Assembly: GCA_035995725.1 (NCBI GenBank)
Contig: DASYKE010000071.1
Span: 1 to 47,957 of the forward strand
DNA length: 47,957 bases
Source: JAQGLW01 sp035995725
GTDB taxonomy: Bacteria; Pseudomonadota; Gammaproteobacteria; Burkholderiales; Burkholderiaceae_D
Direction: 5' to 3'
In this document: piece after piece, positions 1 through 7,222 of the stretch
Position numbering within the stretch: the first letter of the stretch is position 1
Layout: every line of letters starts with the position of its first letter
Position numbers and translations under genes: made by a program
Notes under the pieces: generated by a model
What the model was told of the DNA's origin: nothing
Database searches by the model: none
The model's input: only the letters and a program-made list of their open reading frames with translations

Positions 1-538
1 AAACTGCACGCCATTCGCCCGGCCAAAGAGGATGCGTTTCGAGGGAAAACGGACCTATCGCGATCCTGACCAGCCGTAAAGTCGGCAATCCGACTGCTGC
101 CGTCATGCGACGCACCTGGCGGTTTTTGCCCTCGGCCAGCGTGATGGCGAGCCAACTGGTCGGGCTATCGGCGCGCCGACGGATCGGCGGATCGCGCGGC
201 CATAGCCATTCCGGAAGCTGGATTTGCGTGACTCGGCAAGTCTGAGTCACGAAATCTCCCAGATCCAGCGGCCCCCGCAATCTCGCAAGAGCGATAGCGT
301 CCGGTGTACCTTCTACCTGCGCAAGATAAGTCTTCGGCTGCTTGTGCTCCGGATGACTGATCTCGTGTTGCAGTTTTCCATCATCGGTCAGCAGCAGCAA
401 TCCTTCGCTATCCGCATCCAGGCGTCCGGCCGGGTAGATATCAGGAATAGCCAAATAATCGGCCAAAGTCTTGCGCGTGGCATGTGGCGAGAACTGGCAC
501 ATTACCTGATATGGCTTATTGAATAATATGAGGGACAT
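1..538 (-). CDS. rluE: 23S rRNA pseudouridine synthase RluE (partial, 3' end outside window)
   Basis: RluE-type pseudouridine synthase of the RsuA/RluB/E/F family, which isomerises a uridine in the peptidyl-transferase region of 23S rRNA (U2457 in E. coli). Reading leftward from ATG at 538 the protein begins MSLILFNKPYQVMCQF. It carries the family signature GRLDADSEGLLLLTDDG with catalytic Asp at about residue 41, and the C-terminal motif EGKNRQVRRM. There is no N-terminal S4 domain, as usual for RluE. About 179 codons are visible and the gene runs off the left edge. It is divergent from icd, an arrangement I know from Burkholderiales. The family is clear; RluE rather than RluF is inferred from the missing S4 domain and from context. 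Confidence 0.88.
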   Translation of the reverse strand, partial: MSLILFNKPYQVMCQFSPHATRKTLADYLAIPDIYPAGRLDADSEGLLLLTDDGKLQHEISHPEHKQPKTYLAQVEGTPDAIALARLRGPLDLGDFVTQTCRVTQIQLPEWLWPRDPPIRRRADSPTSWLAITLAEGKNRQVRRMTAAVGLPTLRLVRIAIGPFSLETHPLWPGEWRAV

Positions 539-715
539 GCGCAGAGTCTGTAACAAGTGCCGGTGCTTCGTCCAGCCTTTTTGCCGCGGCCGCGGAAGAT
601 CCGGTTTTTGCCGGCATGCCCGGTGCAGTCGGTGGTTGACGTTCTTGCACGTTCGACATGATGCAAAAATATGGCGTACGGTAAAATTCTAGTGCATAAT
701 ACGGGATGCGGTCTT

Positions 716-733
716 ATGTCTTATATAAGACAT
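716..733. promoter_or_regulatory. Perfect 18-bp palindrome upstream of icd (candidate operator)
   Basis: ATGTCTTATATAAGACAT is a perfect inverted repeat 62 bp upstream of the icd start codon. Its size and AT-rich centre fit a dimeric repressor site of the GntR type. From memory, TCTTATATAAG-like sites sit before TCA-cycle genes in beta-proteobacteria. A candidate -10 (CATAAT, 695-700) lies just upstream, so a bound protein would cover the transcription start. No regulator gene is in the window to pair with it. Operator function is inference. Confidence 0.55.
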
Positions 734-795
734 GGGTTTAAGAACGAACATTTAAAACATAAACGCCTTTCCAGGTTTTAATTCCGGAGCCAACG

Positions 796-2049
796 ATGTA
801 TCAACATATCAAAGTGCCAGCCGACGGCAAGAAAATTACCGTCAACGCCGATTTTTCATTGAACGTGCCTGACAATCCGATTATTCCGTACATCGAGGGC
901 GACGGTACCGGGGTCGACATCACTCCGGTCATGATCAAGGTGATCAATGCAGCCGTAGCCAAGGCGTATCGCGGCAAGCGCAAGATCAGCTGGATGGAAA
1001 TCTATGCCGGTGAAAAATCGGTCAATGTTTACGGCCCGGATGTCTGGATGCCGGAAGAGACGCTGAAGGTAGTGAAAGACTATGTTGTTTCGATCAAAGG
1101 TCCGCTGACCACGCCGGTCGGCGGCGGTATCCGCTCGCTCAACGTCGCGTTGCGCCAGGAACTGGACTTGTATGTCTGCCTGCGCCCGGTAAGATACTTC
1201 AAGGGTGTGCCTTCGCCATTGCGCGAACCGGAAAAGACCGACATGGTGATCTTCCGCGAAAACTCGGAAGACATTTATGCCGGCATCGAATGGGAAGAAG
1301 GTTCCGAAGGCGCGAAGAAAGTCATCAATTTCCTGACCAAGGAAATGGGTGTCAAGAAAATTCGGTTTCCGAACACATCCAGCATCGGCATCAAGCCGGT
1401 ATCGCGCGAAGGCACGGTGCGCTTGGCGCGCAAGGCGTTCCAATACGCGATCGACAATGACAAGCCGTCGGTAACGATTGTCCACAAGGGCAATATTCAG
1501 AAGTTCACCGAAGGTGGTTTCCGCGATTGGGCATATGAGTTGGCGCAAAAGGAGTTCGGCGCCAAGCCGATCGATGGTGGTCCGTGGAGCAAATTCAAGA
1601 ATCCGAAGACCGGCAAGGAAATCATTGTCAAGGATTTCATTGCGGATGCATTCCTCCAGCAAATTCTGTTGCGTCCGAATGAATTCAGCGTGATTGCGAC
1701 ACTGAACCTGAATGGCGATTACATTTCCGATGCACTGGCGGCACAAGTGGGCGGTATCGGCATTGCGCCGGGAGCGAACATGTCCGACTCGGTTGCGATG
1801 TTCGAAGCCACGCATGGCACCGCGCCGAAATACGCCGGCAAGGACTATGTCAATCCCGGTTCGCTGATTCTTTCCGCCGAGATGATGCTGCGTCACATGG
1901 GCTGGGCGGAAGCCGCCGATCTGATCATCAGTTCAATGGAGAAATCTATCGCGTCCAAGAAGGTCACTTATGATTTCGCCCGCTTGATGGAAGGCGCGAC
2001 TCAAGTGTCGTGCTCGGGATTCGGGGACGTGATGGTCCAGAATATGTAA
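796..2049 (+). CDS. icd: NADP-dependent isocitrate dehydrogenase
   Basis: Oxidative decarboxylation of isocitrate to 2-oxoglutarate with NADP+, in the cytosolic TCA cycle. The 417-aa protein is full length for the bacterial homodimeric type I enzyme and resembles E. coli Icd throughout. GGGIRSLNVALRQ contains Ser114, equivalent to E. coli Ser113, the AceK phosphorylation and substrate-binding residue. Other family blocks are IFRENSEDIYAGIEW, HKGNIQKFTEG, NLNGDYISDALAAQVGG and ATHGTAPKYAG. The ATG at 796 has a GGAG ribosome site at 786-789. It stands alone, with a palindromic candidate operator upstream and a hairpin terminator downstream. Retention of the phosphorylatable Ser suggests possible control by an IDH kinase encoded elsewhere. 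Confidence 0.97.
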   Translation: MYQHIKVPADGKKITVNADFSLNVPDNPIIPYIEGDGTGVDITPVMIKVINAAVAKAYRGKRKISWMEIYAGEKSVNVYGPDVWMPEETLKVVKDYVVSIKGPLTTPVGGGIRSLNVALRQELDLYVCLRPVRYFKGVPSPLREPEKTDMVIFRENSEDIYAGIEWEEGSEGAKKVINFLTKEMGVKKIRFPNTSSIGIKPVSREGTVRLARKAFQYAIDNDKPSVTIVHKGNIQKFTEGGFRDWAYELAQKEFGAKPIDGGPWSKFKNPKTGKEIIVKDFIADAFLQQILLRPNEFSVIATLNLNGDYISDALAAQVGGIGIAPGANMSDSVAMFEATHGTAPKYAGKDYVNPGSLILSAEMMLRHMGWAEAADLIISSMEKSIASKKVTYDFARLMEGATQVSCSGFGDVMVQNM

Positions 2050-2070
2050 CGCGCCGGATGCAGAGACGTG

Positions 2071-2098
2071 AAAAAAGCCGAGCTTGCCTCGGCTTTTT
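2071..2098 (+). terminator. Rho-independent terminator after icd
   Basis: Stem GCCGAG (2077-2082), 5-nt loop, CTCGGC (2088-2093), flanked by six A on the left and five T on the right. It lies 22 bp after the icd stop. The A run could also terminate leftward transcription. Confidence 0.85.
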
Positions 2099-2235
2099 GT
2101 TTTGACTGCGCACTTCTGCGCGCACTCGCTTGATCCGGGCGGTGCGTAATGCAAAGCGAACCGGATCGGACCGTCGTCCAATGACCCGTCGGGCGGCAAA
2201 CGTATTCGGGGCAGCAATAGCTGGCAAATACAAGC

Positions 2236-2258
2236 AAAAAAACCCCCGCATGGCGGGG
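2236..2258 (-). terminator. Rho-independent terminator of the cold-shock gene
   Basis: On the minus strand a CCCCGC/GCGGGG stem (2244-2249 with 2253-2258) has a 3-nt loop and is followed by a run of T (A tract at 2236-2242 on the plus strand). It lies about 30 bp past the csp stop codon. Confidence 0.85.
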
Positions 2259-2287
2259 ATTCTTACAACACAACCTAATTTACAACA

Positions 2288-2491
2288 TTAGGGAGCTTGA
2301 ATGTTTGAAGCTTGCTTGCCTTTGGGGCCTTGCGTGACTTCGAACTGGACCTTTTGACCTTCTTTGAGAGTCTTGAAGCCATTCATCTGGATTGCGGAAA
2401 AGTGTGCGAACAAATCTTCGCCGCCATCATCCGGAGTAATAAAGCCGAAGCCCTTGGAGTCATTGAACCACTTGACGGTACCTGTTGCCAT
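2288..2491 (-). CDS. cspA: CspA-family cold-shock protein
   Basis: Small OB-fold protein that binds single-stranded RNA and acts as an RNA chaperone. From ATG at 2491 it is 67 aa, the normal CspA length, starting MATGTVKWFNDSKGFGFI. RNP1 (KGFGFI) and RNP2 (DLFAHFSAI) are intact. An in-frame ATG five codons upstream would add MKDAF, which the family lacks, so the inner start is preferred. A promoter (2622-2650) predicts a leader of about 124 nt, typical of cold-inducible csp genes, and a terminator follows the gene. Which csp paralogue it is, and whether it is cold-induced, cannot be read from the sequence. Confidence 0.93.
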   Translation of the reverse strand: MATGTVKWFNDSKGFGFITPDDGGEDLFAHFSAIQMNGFKTLKEGQKVQFEVTQGPKGKQASNIQAP

Positions 2492-2621
2492 AAAAGCGTC
2501 TTTCAAATATTAACTAATCACACGAGCCGTAAAAGCAAGAAGCTTCACGTAATGCTGCCCCCTCTTATAACTTGCTCACTTCATATTGATGAGCGTTTAG
2601 CAACACTTATCAATAATTACC

Positions 2622-2650
2622 ATTGTTCGCGGAAAAAATAAAAAAGTCAA
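2622..2650 (-). promoter_or_regulatory. Sigma70-type promoter for the cold-shock gene, with long 5' leader
   Basis: On the minus strand TTGACT (2645-2650), a 17-bp spacer and AACAAT (2622-2627) form a good sigma70 match. The start would fall near 2615, leaving an AT-rich untranslated leader of about 124 nt to the ATG at 2491. The intergenic span 2492-2828 therefore holds this leader and promoter plus the divergent clpS promoter; I see no gene in it. Confidence 0.65.
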
Positions 2651-2794
2651 GTAATTTGCAAGGGGCGGCAAGTTTTCATGAGAAACCGCAAAAAAAGCTC
2701 TTGATTTAAGGTATTCCAACGTCATCTGCGCACTATCAAGAAAGCGCGTAATATCAATATCAATATAAATGTCAAATGTTGCGCATTTTTCGCA

Positions 2795-2822
2795 TTGCGC
2801 GCGCAGTCGAACGCATTAGAAT
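2795..2822 (+). promoter_or_regulatory. Candidate clpS promoter immediately before the start codon
   Basis: TTGCGC (2795-2800), a 16-bp spacer and TAGAAT (2817-2822). The clpS ATG at 2829 lies only 6 bases past the -10 box, so transcription would begin at or next to the start codon. No Shine-Dalgarno sequence precedes the ATG, consistent with leaderless translation. Confidence 0.45.
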
Positions 2823-2828
2823 AGACGC

Positions 2829-3143
2829 ATGGCAACTAAGGATGAAAATGATACTGTTACTACGCGGAAAGAGCAAAAACAAGAGCTCAAACCGCCACCT
2901 ATGTACCAGGTATTATTGTTGAACGATGACTATACGCCGATGGAATTCGTCGTTGCGATCATCCAGGAATATTTTAATAAAGACCGCGAGACCGCGACGC
3001 AAATCATGCTCAAGGTTCACCGCGATGGGAGAGGCATGTGTGGTGTGTATCCCAAGGATATCGCCAGCACTAAAGTTGAACTCGTATTAACCCACGCTAG
3101 GAAAGCAGGACATCCCCTGCAGTGTGTGATGGAGGAAGCATGA
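2829..3143 (+). CDS. clpS: ATP-dependent Clp protease adaptor ClpS
   Basis: ClpS recognises N-degron substrates (bulky N-terminal residues) and delivers them to ClpAP; it also redirects ClpA specificity. The 104-aa protein has a flexible charged N-terminus (about residues 1-22), then the core PPMYQVLLLNDDYTPMEFVV with the NDD and Met residues of the N-degron pocket. The helix motif ATQIMLKVHRDGRG and the C-terminal strand near HPLQCVMEEA complete the fold. Its TGA overlaps the clpA ATG, so the two are cotranscribed and probably coupled in translation. No ribosome site precedes the ATG and a -10-like box is 6 bp upstream, so the message may be leaderless. Confidence 0.97.
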   Translation: MATKDENDTVTTRKEQKQELKPPPMYQVLLLNDDYTPMEFVVAIIQEYFNKDRETATQIMLKVHRDGRGMCGVYPKDIASTKVELVLTHARKAGHPLQCVMEEA

Positions 3144-5440
3144 TTGCTCAGGAATTGGAAGTTAGTTTACATATGGCCTTTGTCGAAGCCCGACAGGCCC
3201 GGCATGAATTCATCACTGTCGAGCACTTGCTGCTTGCGTTGCTGGATAACCCGTCGGCGGCGGAAGTATTGCGCGCATGCGCCGTCAATATCGAGGATTT
3301 GCGCAAAACGCTGACGAACTTTATCAGTGACAATACACCCACCGTACCTGGCGCGAGCGAGGTGGACACGCAACCGACCCTCGGTTTCCAGCGTGTGATT
3401 CAGCGCGCCATCATGCATGTGCAGTCTGCATCGAACGGCAAAAAGGAAGTGACCGGCGCCAACGTGCTGGTGGCGATTTTCGGCGAGAAGGATTCACATG
3501 CGGTCTATTACCTGCATCAGCAGGGCGTGACCCGGCTCGATGTGGTCAATTTTATCTCCCACGGGGTACGCAAGGATCAGCAGGCCGACGCGCAAAAGAC
3601 GCCGGAAGCGGCCGAAGATGTGCAGGCCGAAGGACAGCAGAAGGAAAGTGCGCTCGACCAGTTCACTCAAAATTTGAACAAGCTCGCCGCCGAGGGCAAA
3701 ATCGATCCGCTGATCGGGCGTGAAGCCGAGGTTGAGCGCGTGATCCAGACGCTGTGCCGCCGCCGTAAAAACAATCCGTTGCTCGTCGGTGAGGCCGGTG
3801 TCGGCAAGACCGCGATTGCGGAGGGCCTTGCCTGGCGCGTGACGCAGGGCGATGTGCCCGAAATTTTGCAGAATGCGGTTGTGTATTCGCTCGACATGGG
3901 CGCACTGCTGGCAGGCACCAAATACCGCGGCGACTTCGAGCAGCGTCTGAAGGCGGTATTGAAGCAATTGAAAGATAATCCGAACGGTATTCTTTTTGTC
4001 GACGAGATTCACACCATCATCGGTGCCGGATCGGCGTCGGGCGGAACACTCGATGCATCCAACCTGTTGAAGCCGGCTTTGGCCAGCGGACAGCTCAAGT
4101 GCATCGGCGCAACCACCTACACCGAATTCCGTGGCGTATTCGAGAAAGACCATGCGCTTTCACGTCGATTCCAGAAAATCGATGTGAATGAGCCGACCGT
4201 GGAACAAACTGTGCAGATTCTGCGTGGTTTGAAGTCCCGCTTCGAAGAGCATCACGGCGTCAAGTATTCCGCCTCCGCGCTGACTTCGGCAGCGGAGCTG
4301 GCTGCGCGCTTCATCAATGACCGCCATTTGCCTGACAAGGCGATTGACGTGATCGATGAGGCCGGTGCTGCACAGCGCATTCTGCCCAAATCCAAGCAGA
4401 AGAAGACAATCGGCAAATCCGAGATTGAAGACATCATCTCGAAGATTGCGCGCATCCCGCCGCAATCCGTCAATCAGGATGACCGCAGCAAGCTGCAGAC
4501 GATCGATCGCGACCTGAAGAATGTCGTGTTCGGTCAGGAGCCCGCAATCGAAGCGCTGGCATCGGCGATCAAGATGGCGCGTGCCGGTTTGGGCAAGACT
4601 GACAAGCCGATCGGTTCCTTCCTGTTTTCCGGCCCCACCGGCGTCGGCAAGACCGAAGTGGCGAAGCAGCTTGCATTCATTCTCGGTATCGAGTTGATCC
4701 GCTTCGACATGTCCGAATATATGGAGCGCCACGCGGTAAGCCGCCTGATAGGGGCGCCGCCGGGATATGTCGGATTCGATCAAGGCGGCCTGCTGACCGA
4801 AGCGATCACGAAAAAGCCGCACGCAGTGTTGCTGCTCGACGAGATCGAAAAGGCACATCCGGATATTTTCAACATCCTGCTGCAGGTGATGGACCATGGC
4901 ACGCTGACCGACAACAACGGACGTAAAGCCGATTTCCGCAATGTCATCATCATCATGACGACCAATGCGGGAGCGGAAAGCCTGCAAAAGCGTTCCATCG
5001 GTTTCACCGACAAGAAGGAGGCGGGCGACGAGATGGCGGACATCAAGCGCATGTTCACGCCGGAATTCCGCAACCGGCTGGACTCCATCATTAGCTTCGG
5101 TGCGCTGGATGAGGAAATCATTCTGCGCGTGGTTGACAAGTTCCTGATGCAGCTCGAGGAGCAATTGCACGAGAAGAAAGTGGAAGCAATCTTCACCGAC
5201 AATTTGCGCAAGTTCCTGGCGAAGAAGGGCTTTGATCCATTGATGGGGGCACGTCCGATGTCGCGTCTGATCCAGGACATGATCCGCAAGGCGCTGGCCG
5301 ATGAACTGCTGTTCGGTAAATTGGTGGCCGGCGGCCGCGTGACGGTCGATCTGATTGAAAATGACCAGATCAAGCTGGATTTCGTCGAAGGGGATGAAGC
5401 ACCTCCGGCGGCGCCTCAAGAAACGGTGGAAATCGAATAA
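3140..5440 (+). CDS. clpA: ATP-dependent Clp protease ATP-binding subunit ClpA
   Basis: Hexameric AAA+ unfoldase that threads substrates into ClpP; ClpS is its adaptor. From ATG at 3140 it is 766 aa, normal for ClpA. The N-domain with two Clp repeats covers about residues 1-145. AAA-1 has Walker A GEAGVGKT near residue 217 and Walker B ILFVDEIH. AAA-2 has Walker A GPTGVGKT near residue 498 and Walker B VLLLDEIEKAH. There is no long middle coiled coil, which separates it from ClpB. The start overlaps the clpS stop (ATGA) and has a strong GGAGGAA site at 3131-3137, so the longer GTG-start reading from 3122 is not needed. A terminator follows. clpP is not in the window. Confidence 0.97.
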   Translation: MIAQELEVSLHMAFVEARQARHEFITVEHLLLALLDNPSAAEVLRACAVNIEDLRKTLTNFISDNTPTVPGASEVDTQPTLGFQRVIQRAIMHVQSASNGKKEVTGANVLVAIFGEKDSHAVYYLHQQGVTRLDVVNFISHGVRKDQQADAQKTPEAAEDVQAEGQQKESALDQFTQNLNKLAAEGKIDPLIGREAEVERVIQTLCRRRKNNPLLVGEAGVGKTAIAEGLAWRVTQGDVPEILQNAVVYSLDMGALLAGTKYRGDFEQRLKAVLKQLKDNPNGILFVDEIHTIIGAGSASGGTLDASNLLKPALASGQLKCIGATTYTEFRGVFEKDHALSRRFQKIDVNEPTVEQTVQILRGLKSRFEEHHGVKYSASALTSAAELAARFINDRHLPDKAIDVIDEAGAAQRILPKSKQKKTIGKSEIEDIISKIARIPPQSVNQDDRSKLQTIDRDLKNVVFGQEPAIEALASAIKMARAGLGKTDKPIGSFLFSGPTGVGKTEVAKQLAFILGIELIRFDMSEYMERHAVSRLIGAPPGYVGFDQGGLLTEAITKKPHAVLLLDEIEKAHPDIFNILLQVMDHGTLTDNNGRKADFRNVIIIMTTNAGAESLQKRSIGFTDKKEAGDEMADIKRMFTPEFRNRLDSIISFGALDEEIILRVVDKFLMQLEEQLHEKKVEAIFTDNLRKFLAKKGFDPLMGARPMSRLIQDMIRKALADELLFGKLVAGGRVTVDLIENDQIKLDFVEGDEAPPAAPQETVEIE

Positions 5441-5455
5441 TTCGATCTCTATCTT

Positions 5456-5492
5456 AAAAGCCCGAATTCATGAAAATGATTCGGGCTTTTTT
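5456..5492 (+). terminator. Rho-independent terminator after clpA
   Basis: Stem GCCCGAA (5460-5466) with TTCGGGC (5480-5486), an upper TCAT/ATGA pairing closed by a GAAA loop, then six T (5487-5492). Four A on the left side may let it also act on leftward transcripts from the M48-like gene. Confidence 0.85.
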
Positions 5493-5602
5493 ATCGGCAG
5501 CATATGCGACTGCGACTGATTTGAGTTCAAGCAGGCATCAAGCGGCTGCAAGCCGGCGATGCCGCAGTTCTGTTTGCAGCCACGTTCGCTGGATGACAAG
5601 CC

Positions 5603-6694
5603 CTAGGGGAAAAGCGGCTTCTTGCTAAGCTGTTTGGCCTTTACATCCATCGCGATTCTCTCCATTACCGATAAACGGTAAGTGGTGGACGGATGAAGTG
5701 CGGTATAGCCATTCAACACCGTCGGCGGATACTGGCTTGCCAGCCGCTCCCAGAAACGCAGTGCATTGTCGATGCTGTATCCTGCGCGCGCGAGCATATA
5801 CAACGATAGCGTATCGGCAGCTGCATCCAGCTCTTGCGGCATGGGCCTGACGCCCGACGTTCCGGCCAACGTGGTCGCGTCCGGCTGGATGCGGAGCAGG
5901 TTGTCGATGATTTCGCTGACGGTGCCGCTCATGTTTTGCTTGCTGGCGTGCCCCAGCGAATTGTGCGCCATTTCCTTGGCCAGCACATAGGCCAGTTCTT
6001 CGTCGGAGCGGGCAAAATTCATCATGCCGCGAGTGATCATCACGCGGCGGCCATCGTCGTAAGCATTGACGTTATCGGTATTGCCGAGTTCGATGGCGTA
6101 GGCACAGGCATGTGTCAATGGAACAGTCAGTGTCGTGTTTGCCTTATCCCGCAGAAGCGTCAATTTGACACTGGAACTCGCGCTTGCCAATGGCGCAAGA
6201 ATGGCCGCAGCCTGGCGTTCTGCATTCGGTCCCTCAGGCATCGGCTTATCCTCGACCGCGACCAGCTTGTCCCCGCGCCGAACGCCGACGCGTGCTGCGC
6301 CGCTGCCGACAAGTACCCCCATGACCTGCAGGCGATCGTCAAGTCCGAGTACGACTTGTGCAGCGTCAGTCATCTCGGCCGAGTAGGAATACTTGTTTTT
6401 CGCCGTGAAGCCGAACAGATTGCGGGCACTGCCTTTGCATAGTTCCGCATTCCTGGTCAGAAGAGGGCCGGCGACGCGGTACAAGCGATCTTGCTGCGCT
6501 ACCAGGGAGCGCAGCGTTGCCTGCTCCGCAGGGCCGACCTGGGGCATGCCTGCCGACGGCACCGGTTGCGGTCGAGACGACGGCGGCTGCGTTGCGCACG
6601 AAGTAAGCAGTAACACAACGGGCAATAATGCGACCTGCACCAGTGCGGTCGGTCGCTTCAATCGAATTCGGATCAGTTCAATCATGTCAGGCAT
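5603..6694 (-). CDS. M48-like lipoprotein with PDZ-like region and altered zinc motif
   Basis: Predicted outer-membrane or periplasmic lipoprotein related to M48 metallopeptidases. A hydrophobic signal ends in the lipobox LLTSC. A PDZ-like segment around LQVMGVLVGSGAARVGVRRGDKLVAVEDKPMP precedes the peptidase-like domain (key part VGSGAARVGVRRGDKL). Where M48 enzymes have HExxH this protein reads AKEMAHNSLGH, with Lys (AAG, codon 5975-5977, about residue 240) in place of the first zinc His. The third-ligand region reads DAAADTLSLYMLARAGY, with Asp where Glu is usual. It may be catalytically impaired or a scaffold. The ATG at 6694 has a GGAGA site; an upstream ATG at 6706 overlaps the dut stop and is the alternative. 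Last gene of the leftward block. Confidence 0.8.
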   Translation of the reverse strand: MPDMIELIRIRLKRPTALVQVALLPVVLLLTSCATQPPSSRPQPVPSAGMPQVGPAEQATLRSLVAQQDRLYRVAGPLLTRNAELCKGSARNLFGFTAKNKYSYSAEMTDAAQVVLGLDDRLQVMGVLVGSGAARVGVRRGDKLVAVEDKPMPEGPNAERQAAAILAPLASASSSVKLTLLRDKANTTLTVPLTHACAYAIELGNTDNVNAYDDGRRVMITRGMMNFARSDEELAYVLAKEMAHNSLGHASKQNMSGTVSEIIDNLLRIQPDATTLAGTSGVRPMPQELDAAADTLSLYMLARAGYSIDNALRFWERLASQYPPTVLNGYTALHPSTTYRLSVMERIAMDVKAKQLSKKPLFP

Positions 6695-6705
6695 AAAGGT
6701 CTCCA

Positions 6706-7155
6706 TTAATCTTTTCCAGTGCTGCCAAAACCGCCGGCACCGCGCTTACTTGTATCGAACTCTTCGACTACGTTGAATCCGACTTGCAGCACAGGCACAA
6801 TAACCAATTGGGCCAGGCGTTCCATCGGATTCAGCGTAAACGCGGTTTGACCGCGATTCCAGGTCGATACCATCAGTTGGCCCTGATAATCGGAATCGAT
6901 CAAGCCTACCAGATTCCCCAGCACAATGCCGTGTTTATGGCCTAGACCGCTGCGTGGCAGGATCACTGCCGCATAGGCGGGATCGGCGAGGTTGATTGCC
7001 AGGCCGGTCGCGATCAGATGCGTAGTGCCGGCCTCGATGACAAGCGGTACATCAATGCATGCGCGCAAATCCAGGCCGGCACTACCTGCGGTGGCATAAG
7101 TCGGCAGTTGGTTCCGCATGCGAGGATCGAGAATTTTAACGTCGACGGTTTTCAT
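6706..7155 (-). CDS. dut: dUTP diphosphatase
   Basis: Homotrimeric dUTPase hydrolysing dUTP to dUMP and PPi, which keeps uracil out of DNA and supplies dTMP synthesis. At 149 aa it is the standard length. Conserved motifs appear in order: GSAGLDLRA, PRSGLGHKHG, GNLVGLIDSDYQGQL (catalytic Asp region), and the C-terminal Gly-rich arm GAGGFGSTG that closes the active site. It follows coaBC on the same strand, the coaBC-dut order being common in proteobacteria. Its TAA overlaps an upstream ATG option of the M48-like gene by one base. Confidence 0.97.
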   Translation of the reverse strand: MKTVDVKILDPRMRNQLPTYATAGSAGLDLRACIDVPLVIEAGTTHLIATGLAINLADPAYAAVILPRSGLGHKHGIVLGNLVGLIDSDYQGQLMVSTWNRGQTAFTLNPMERLAQLVIVPVLQVGFNVVEEFDTSKRGAGGFGSTGKD

Positions 7156-7222
7156 GGGGTTGGGTTATGGAACGTATGAAGCGTGCCGGATCTTTGGCGC
7201 TTGCTCCGGTATCAATGCAGTG

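Noticed and set aside
224..526. 100-codon plus-strand frame at the left edge
   Set aside because: Antisense to rluE, which shows the catalytic Asp signature on the minus strand.
539..795. Possible small RNA gene in the rluE-icd gap
   Set aside because: Only a palindrome and weak promoter-like boxes were seen; no terminator hairpin that would end a small RNA.
3122..3139. GTG start adding six residues to ClpA
   Set aside because: The ATG at 3140 has an ideal GGAGGAA site and the usual ATGA overlap with clpS.
4160..5419. 419-codon open frame on the minus strand
   Set aside because: Antisense to the second half of clpA; shadow frame.
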